Below, piece by piece: positions 5,301-9,885 of a stretch of 9,885 nucleotides of DNA (within the stretch, counting starts at the first letter, position 1; each line of letters starts with the position of its first letter). The translations under genes were made by a program, and so were the position numbers. The notes below the pieces were generated by a model. It was not told where the DNA came from, did not search any database, and worked only from the letters and a program-made list of their open reading frames with translations. The stretch covers positions 23,332 to 33,216 of the forward strand of contig FR899090.1 in assembly GCA_000437255.1 (NCBI GenBank), in the 5' to 3' direction. This DNA comes from Ruminococcus sp. CAG:403 (GTDB lineage: Bacteria > Bacillota > Clostridia > Oscillospirales > Ruminococcaceae).

Positions 5301-7274
5301 ATGATTAAATTAACGTTAAAAGATGGCAGTGTCCGGGAAATTGAATCGGCACAGTCCGCCGCAGAGATCGTAAAGGGAATCGGAATGGGTCTGTATAAAG
5401 CAGCCTGTTGTGTCAAAATCAATGGAGAGACAAAGGATCTGCGTACAGTAGTGGATGCAGACTGCACCTTTGAAGTTTTGACATTTGACAGCCTGGAAGG
5501 CAAGAAGACCTTCTGGCACACCGCTTCTCACGTACTGGCACAGGCTGTAAAGCGGCTGTATCCGACTGCAAAGCTTGCCATTGGCCCGGCAATTGATACC
5601 GGTTTCTACTATGATTTTGATTTGGAAAAGCCGTTTACGACAGAAGATCTGAGCAAAATTGAAGCAGAAATGAAAAAGATTGTAAAGGCAAATATTCCGT
5701 TGACTCAGTTTGAATTGTCTCCAGAAGAAGCCATTGCAAAGCTGCAGGAAATGGATGAGCCATACAAGGTAGAACTTTGCCAGGAGCACGCGGAAAAGGG
5801 TGAGCCAATCTCGTTCTATCAGCAGGACGAATTTGTAGATCTGTGTGCTGGTCCGCATCTGATGGCAACCGGAACCATTAAGGCATTTAAACTGCTGTCC
5901 TGTACCGGTGCATACTGGAGAGGCTCTGAGAAGAATAAGATGCTGTCCCGTGTTTATGCAGTTGCATTCCCGAAGGCTGCGATGCTGGAAGAACATCTTG
6001 CTGCGCTGGAGGAAGCCAAGCAGCGGGATCATAATAAATTGGGCAGAGAATTGGAATACTTCACCACCGTTGATGTAGTCGGACAGGGTCTGCCGATTCT
6101 GCTGCCAAAGGGTGCCAGAGTGGTACAGCTGTTGCAGCGCTGGGTAGAAGATGTAGAGCAGGCACACGGTTATCTGCTGACCAAGACACCGCTTATGGCA
6201 AAACGGGAATTCTATAAGATTTCCGGTCACTGGGATCACTATCTGGATGGCATGTTCATTTTGGGCGATCCGTATGATGAAGAAAAAGAATGCTTTGCAC
6301 TGCGTCCGATGACCTGTCCGTTCCAGTATCAGGTTTATCTGAACCGTGCCCGTTCCTACCGGGATCTTCCGATGCGGTTGGGTGAAACTTCTACCCTGTT
6401 CCGAAATGAGGACAGCGGGGAAATGCACGGCTTGATTCGCGTGCGGCAGTTCACCATCTCAGAAGGTCACCTGGTTCTGCGTCCGGATCAGTTGGAAGAA
6501 GAGTTTAAGGACTGTTTGGCACTCGCCAAGTATTTCCTGGATACCGTTGGCTTGCTGGATGCCTGCACCTTCCGATTCTCCCAGTGGGATCCTGCCAATC
6601 CGGGCAATAAGTATGAAGGGAATGCGGAGCAGTGGGAAGAAGCACAGCGTGTCATGGGCAATATCCTGGACCATCTGGGCGTTTCCTATGAAATCGGCAT
6701 TGATGAAGCGGCATTCTACGGCCCGAAGCTGGACATTCAGTATAAGAATGTATTCGGCAAGGAAGATACGCTTGTTACTATTCAGATCGACATGCTGCTG
6801 GCAAAGCGGTTTGGTATGTATTATACCGATACGGATGGTCAGAAGAAGCTGCCGTATATCATTCACAGAACCTCTCTTGGCTGCTATGAGCGGACACTGG
6901 CATATATGCTGGAGCATTTTGCAGGAGCTTTGCCGCTGTGGCTGGCACCAGAACAGGTAAAAATTATTCCGATTGCAGACCGGCATTTGGATTTTGCCAA
7001 TGCAGTTCAGCAGCAGCTGACAGCAGCAGGTCTGCGCTGCCAGATCGACAGCCGTGCAGAAAAGGTTGGTTATAAGATTCGGCAGGCAACTCTGGAAAAA
7101 GTGCCGTATATGATTACCATTGGTGATAAGGAAGTTGAAAACCAGACCGTCTCCGTTCGGTTGCGCAATGGCGTCGATTTGGGTGCGATGGCACCGGAAG
7201 CATTGCTTGCACGTCTGGTACAGGAAGTTGCCACCAAGCAGAAAACTTCCGACGGAGCGGAACAGGCAAAGTAA
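5301..7274 (+). CDS. thrS: Threonine--tRNA ligase (ThrRS)
   Basis: 657 aa, a normal bacterial ThrRS length. It charges tRNA-Thr using ATP and removes mischarged serine. Domains in order: TGS (1-63); editing domain with HTASH (His73, His77) and CAGPH (Cys182, His186); class II catalytic core (about 245-545) with motif 2 around LGETSTLFRNEDSGEMHGL and the expected zinc ligands Cys339, His390 and His522; and the anticodon-binding domain (about 550-645). The core differs from the E. coli-type wording (for example ISEGH and IIHRTSLGCYERTL), but the key residues are kept. The ATG at 5301 gives the standard N-terminus; an AAAGGA site lies upstream at a rather long 13-nt spacing. Longer upstream starts would overlap the T-box terminator and are rejected. 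The gene is transcribed alone from its own promoter, controlled by the T-box, and ends at the hairpin at 7327. Confidence 0.97.
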   Translation: MIKLTLKDGSVREIESAQSAAEIVKGIGMGLYKAACCVKINGETKDLRTVVDADCTFEVLTFDSLEGKKTFWHTASHVLAQAVKRLYPTAKLAIGPAIDTGFYYDFDLEKPFTTEDLSKIEAEMKKIVKANIPLTQFELSPEEAIAKLQEMDEPYKVELCQEHAEKGEPISFYQQDEFVDLCAGPHLMATGTIKAFKLLSCTGAYWRGSEKNKMLSRVYAVAFPKAAMLEEHLAALEEAKQRDHNKLGRELEYFTTVDVVGQGLPILLPKGARVVQLLQRWVEDVEQAHGYLLTKTPLMAKREFYKISGHWDHYLDGMFILGDPYDEEKECFALRPMTCPFQYQVYLNRARSYRDLPMRLGETSTLFRNEDSGEMHGLIRVRQFTISEGHLVLRPDQLEEEFKDCLALAKYFLDTVGLLDACTFRFSQWDPANPGNKYEGNAEQWEEAQRVMGNILDHLGVSYEIGIDEAAFYGPKLDIQYKNVFGKEDTLVTIQIDMLLAKRFGMYYTDTDGQKKLPYIIHRTSLGCYERTLAYMLEHFAGALPLWLAPEQVKIIPIADRHLDFANAVQQQLTAAGLRCQIDSRAEKVGYKIRQATLEKVPYMITIGDKEVENQTVSVRLRNGVDLGAMAPEALLARLVQEVATKQKTSDGAEQAK

Positions 7275-7326
7275 GGGAAGGAAACACTCCGGTATTTTTG
7301 CCGTATGCGGTTCTTGAAAAGGAAGC

Positions 7327-7368
7327 ATCTCGTACAGATTCTGGAAGGAATCTGTACGAGATTTTTTT
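7327..7368 (+). terminator. Intrinsic terminator of thrS
   Basis: A perfect 15-bp stem (7327-7341 with 7348-7362) around the loop TGGAAG is followed by six further T residues (7363-7368). It lies 52 nt after the thrS stop. Confidence 0.95.
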
Positions 7369-7425
7369 CATCCTTGCAGCTGGTGCAGGTTGCCCTGCTG
7401 TCGGGGGTAAATTTCCGCCAACTGC

Positions 7426-7454
7426 TTGACAATTCGCTTGAAATGGTGTAAAAT
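7426..7454 (+). promoter_or_regulatory. Consensus sigma-A promoter for rny
   Basis: TTGACA (7426-7431), a 17-nt spacer and TAAAAT (7449-7454) predict a start near 7461, giving a leader of about 383 nt before the rny ATG. A weaker candidate, TTGTGT-N18-TATAGT ending near 7810, is much less convincing. Confidence 0.85.
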
Positions 7455-7460
7455 AAAAAT

Positions 7461-7843
7461 ACTGTATAAAAATTACAAAAGAATTCGCCGCTGTCGGAGA
7501 AATCTTGGCGGTGAAGGGAATTACCATGCAGTATGTGCGGCTCCGGGATTCGCCGGCAATGCTTTTTTCCTACTGGTAACGTGCATTGTGTTTGTGTAGG
7601 AGAAAGCGCCGTATTGGTAAGTTTAAGGGCACGTTCCAAATTGGTATTGAGATATTCTTTATTTGTGAAGTGATGATGCGGCGCACGGTTGTGGCGCAGC
7701 GTTTTGGCGTTTTTAAACAGAACATATCGGTCTGCGCAGTGCGCAGAGAAAAGGGAATAACGTAGATGCGCACGTACCGCCTTGTGTGAGATCTTGTAGT
7801 ACAGATATAGTGCAAAAATCAATAAGGAGGTAGTGCATAAAAG
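7461..7843 (+). promoter_or_regulatory. Long 5' leader of rny with mini-ORFs and hairpins
   Basis: This 383-nt stretch holds no convincing gene. It contains a possible 17-codon mini-ORF (7526-7579, MQYVRLRDSPAMLFSYW, with AAGGGA 6 nt upstream) and a possible 7-codon one (ATG at 7764, product MRTYRLV, with AAGGGA upstream). Inside the first is a hairpin (7536-7541 with 7552-7558) followed, 4 nt later, by TTTTTT (7563-7568), which could act as an attenuator. Further structure is the TTACCA/TGGTAA pair at 7521 and 7574, a repeated ATTCGCCG (7483 and 7548), and a 17-bp near-palindrome at 7731. A post-transcriptional control role for rny is inference. Confidence 0.5.
7731..7747. repeat. 17-nt near-palindrome in the rny leader
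   Basis: TCTGCGCA (7731-7738), a single central G, then TGCGCAGA (7740-7747) form an 8-bp perfect inverted repeat. With a 1-nt centre the innermost pairs could not form in a hairpin, so it suits either a DNA-binding site or a 6-bp RNA stem with a 5-nt loop. Confidence 0.6.
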
Positions 7844-9430
7844 ATGACAGGGACTCAAATTGGAATTACCATTGCGTTGTGCCTGGTCTTCCTCATCATT
7901 GGTGCGGTTGTTGCCGGATGGATGTTTTACAAAAAAGGCGTTGCATCTGGAATTGAACAGCGCAAGCAGCATGCGGAAGCTGCCATCGGTTCTGCGGAAA
8001 AAGAAGCAGAACGCATTTTGGAAGATGCAGACAAAGACGCAGAAAACAAAAGAAAATCTGCTCTGATCGAAGCAAAGGATGAGATCCACAAGCTGCGTAC
8101 AGAAGCAGAAAAAGAATTAAAAGACAGACGTTCGGAAATTGGCCGGCAGGAACGCCGTATCCAGCAAAAAGAAGAAAGTCTGGACAAAAAGACAGATAAC
8201 CTGGAGCGTAAAGAAGATGCGCTGCAAAAGAAACTGAAACATGCGGATGAAAAGCTACAGGAAGCGGAATCCATCAAGAAGAGTCAGATGGATATACTGG
8301 AGCGAATCTCTGAATTTACCCGGGAACAAGCTAAGGAATACATCCTCCAGACACTGGATGAGGAATTGGTGCATGAGAAAGTCATGAAGGTTTCCAGCTA
8401 CGAGCAGCAGATTAAGGATGAGTGTGAGGAAAAGGCCCGCAACTACATCTCCTTGGCCATTGCCAAGTGTGCAGCCGATCAGGTTTCTGAAACGGCAGTA
8501 TCCGTTGTAGCGCTGCCCAACGATGAAATGAAGGGCAGAATCATTGGACGGGAAGGCAGAAACATCCGGACATTGGAAACACTGACCGGAGTGGATATCA
8601 TCATTGATGATACACCGGAAGCCATTACCCTTTCCTGCTTTGACCACGTACGCCGAGAGGTAGCACGGATTGCTTTGGAAAAGCTGATTGCAGACGGCAG
8701 AATCCATCCCACTAAGATTGAAGAAATGGTGGAAAAGGCAAAGAGGGAAGTCGAACACCGCATTCGGCAGGAGGGCGAACGTGCCGTTCTGGAAACCAAT
8801 GTGCATGGTGTCAACAATGAAATGATTAAGCTGCTGGGTCGGTTGTATTATCGTACCAGCTACCGGCAGAATGTCTTGGCGCACTCCATTGAAGTGGCAA
8901 AGTTGTCTGGTATTCTGGCTTCTGAGCTGGGATTGGATGCCAATCTGGCACGTCGTGCTGGTTTGCTGCACGATATCGGAAAGGCACTGACTGCCGAAAT
9001 CGAAGGCTCTCATGTACAGATCGGCGTGGATGTCTGCAAGAAGTACAATGAGAATCCAGAAGTCATTCATGCTGTGGAAGCGCACCATAATGATGTGGAA
9101 CCTCGTACGGCAATTGCATGTATTGTACAGGCGGCTGATGCAATTTCTGCGGCTCGTCCTGCTGCAAGAAGTGAGAACTACGAAAACTACATCAAGCGGC
9201 TTCAGAAGCTGGAGAGCATTTGTTCTTCCTATGACGGTGTCGAGAAGAGCTATGCTTTACAGGCAGGTCGTGAAATTCGTGTTATGGTTGTACCGGAAGC
9301 AGTCAACGACGAAAAGATGGTACTGATTGCACGGCAGATTGCCAAACAGATTGAAACCGAAATGGATTATCCGGGTCAGATTAAGATCAACCTGATTCGG
9401 GAAAGCCGTGTCGTGGATTATGCGAAATAA
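7844..9430 (+). CDS. rny: Ribonuclease Y (RNase Y), membrane-anchored mRNA endonuclease
   Basis: 528 aa, very close to the usual 515-520. RNase Y starts mRNA decay and processing in many Firmicutes and is held at the inner face of the membrane. Domains in order: N-terminal membrane helix (about 6-28); a long charged coiled coil (about 35-160, rich in Glu, Lys and Arg heptads); a KH RNA-binding domain with GRIIGREGRNI (231-241); and an HD-type metal phosphohydrolase domain with AHSIEVAKL (His348) and LLHDIGKAL, where His376-Asp377 are the catalytic HD pair. The ATG at 7844 lies 13 nt after AAGGAGG; no other in-frame start fits better. It has its own promoter and a long leader, and ends at a strong terminator. 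ricT, which encodes its known B. subtilis partner, lies in the opposite operon of this same window. Confidence 0.97.
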   Translation: MTGTQIGITIALCLVFLIIGAVVAGWMFYKKGVASGIEQRKQHAEAAIGSAEKEAERILEDADKDAENKRKSALIEAKDEIHKLRTEAEKELKDRRSEIGRQERRIQQKEESLDKKTDNLERKEDALQKKLKHADEKLQEAESIKKSQMDILERISEFTREQAKEYILQTLDEELVHEKVMKVSSYEQQIKDECEEKARNYISLAIAKCAADQVSETAVSVVALPNDEMKGRIIGREGRNIRTLETLTGVDIIIDDTPEAITLSCFDHVRREVARIALEKLIADGRIHPTKIEEMVEKAKREVEHRIRQEGERAVLETNVHGVNNEMIKLLGRLYYRTSYRQNVLAHSIEVAKLSGILASELGLDANLARRAGLLHDIGKALTAEIEGSHVQIGVDVCKKYNENPEVIHAVEAHHNDVEPRTAIACIVQAADAISAARPAARSENYENYIKRLQKLESICSSYDGVEKSYALQAGREIRVMVVPEAVNDEKMVLIARQIAKQIETEMDYPGQIKINLIRESRVVDYAK

Positions 9431-9438
9431 GATGCAGG

Positions 9439-9478
9439 AAAAAGCCCTTGCGCTCCAAACGGAACGCAAGGGCTTTTT
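9439..9478. terminator. Bidirectional intrinsic terminator between rny and the convergent gene
   Basis: AAAAAGCCCTTGCG (9439-9452) pairs perfectly with CGCAAGGGCTTTTT (9465-9478), a 14-bp stem around a 12-nt loop. A run on one side and T run on the other let it work for both rny (stop at 9430) and the minus-strand gene that stops at 9507. Confidence 0.95.
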
Positions 9479-9506
9479 GGATAGCAGATCTCAGAAAAAG
9501 CATTGT

Positions 9507-9885
9507 TTACTCGGCAGCTGAATCCGGTGCGGGTGTCAGCTCGTTTCGCTGATAGGTGTAGTCAATGACATCCTCCTGGTTGCCGGATCCGGCAAGCGGT
9601 GTGGTGCGGAACGAGATTTCCTTGAAGTTGGTGCGGATTTCCATTGCAACGTAACCGGTTCTGGTTTCGCCGGGTTCAAATGGTGTTTCAAATCGCTCTG
9701 CGTCTTCCCCGAACTGCTTGGAAATGCTCATTAATGCCCGGGCAGAAATGCTGGGCGCCACTTCGCCATCGACCAGAATGCTGTAGTTGGTGATGTACTG
9801 GAAGGACATGGAATCACTGGTGTTGTTGGTAATGGTTAGCTTGAAAAATACGATGGTGGTATCTTCGTCCAGATCTTTATAGAGC
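9507..9885 (-). CDS. DUF4352/DUF5067-like immunoglobulin-fold protein, C-terminal part (runs off window end)
   Basis: The frame is open to the window edge, giving 125 C-terminal residues; the internal Met at 9809 is not the true start because sense codons with family-like sequence (IVFFKLTITNNTSDS) continue upstream. The pattern of a beta strand VFFKLTITNNTS, then a strand ending SILVDGE, and later FEPGETRTGYVAMEI, with a gap of about 45-50 residues, matches the DUF4352-type fold often seen in secreted lipoproteins of Firmicutes. These have no settled function; some are thought to bind other extracellular proteins. The tail (LTPAPDSAAE) is low-complexity. The N-terminus, where a lipoprotein signal would be expected, is outside the window, so its location is inference. 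It is convergent with rny and shares its terminator. Confidence 0.7.
   Translation of the reverse strand, partial: LYKDLDEDTTIVFFKLTITNNTSDSMSFQYITNYSILVDGEVAPSISARALMSISKQFGEDAERFETPFEPGETRTGYVAMEIRTNFKEISFRTTPLAGSGNQEDVIDYTYQRNELTPAPDSAAE

Noticed and set aside
5316..7328. Two long minus-strand open frames (about 370 and 289 codons) antisense to thrS
   Set aside because: They lie fully opposite a clear ThrRS, have no ribosome site or promoter, cross the T-box/terminator side regions, and give Cys/Phe/Gln-rich translations typical of antisense shadows.
7586..7765. Plus-strand frame of 59 codons in the rny leader, Arg-rich, from a TTG
   Set aside because: It has no ribosome site at a usable start and no recognisable family; best treated as leader RNA.
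7070..8089. Minus-strand open frame of about 339 codons across the thrS end, the rny leader and the rny start
   Set aside because: It runs through a terminator, a promoter and two real genes, and its translation resembles no family I know. The shorter 81-codon frame at 7570-7815 starts with TTG and has no ribosome site.
1..9885. Defence system, prophage, transposon, CRISPR array or tRNA genes
   Set aside because: No spaced repeats, transposase, integrase, phage structural or tRNA-like sequences were seen; the content is housekeeping with a regulatory gene pair.

Overview
The window looks like chromosomal DNA from a mid-GC member of the Firmicutes, most likely Clostridia. The evidence is a T-box leader on a tRNA-synthetase gene, RNase Y and RicT, strong AGGAGG-type ribosome sites, textbook TTGACA-N17-TATAAT promoters, and a YaaO-like / HolB / RicT (YaaT) gene order resembling the B. 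subtilis yaaO...holB-yaaT region. A Ruminococcaceae-like host is a guess from overall flavour only. There are no IS elements, phage genes, CRISPR arrays, tRNAs or rRNAs.

Left half (positions 4865 down to 1, minus strand): one compact cluster, probably an operon, reading leftwards from a strong promoter at 4837-4865. Its order is a 76-aa unknown protein, a 101-aa sigma-region-4-like helix-turn-helix protein, an Orn/Lys/Arg decarboxylase-family enzyme, HolB (DNA polymerase III delta prime), RicT, a membrane-anchored amidase-3-like protein with an altered metal site, and the N-terminal part of queH, which leaves the window. Most junctions are overlaps or gaps under 12 nt; only decarboxylase-holB has 49 nt. 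A palindrome matching the core of Gram-positive LexA boxes sits at the predicted transcription start, and a second consensus promoter lies inside holB ahead of ricT.

Middle (4797-5300): a divergent control region with a promoter on each strand, a 10-bp palindrome, a pair of 9-bp direct repeats, and a threonine-type T-box riboswitch that controls thrS (5301-7274), which ends at a 15-bp-stem terminator.

Right half: a consensus promoter at 7426-7454 starts a leader of about 383 nt with mini-ORFs and hairpins, followed by rny (RNase Y, 7844-9430). A bidirectional terminator separates rny from a convergent, partial DUF4352-like gene (9507 to the window end).

Functionally these are mostly housekeeping genes: translation (thrS), tRNA modification (queH), replication (holB), RNA processing (rny, with ricT as its known partner in B. 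subtilis) and cell wall or envelope. The least explained parts are the 76-aa/sigma-like gene pair with its LexA-like site, the intragenic holB promoter, the amidase/queH overlap and the long rny leader.
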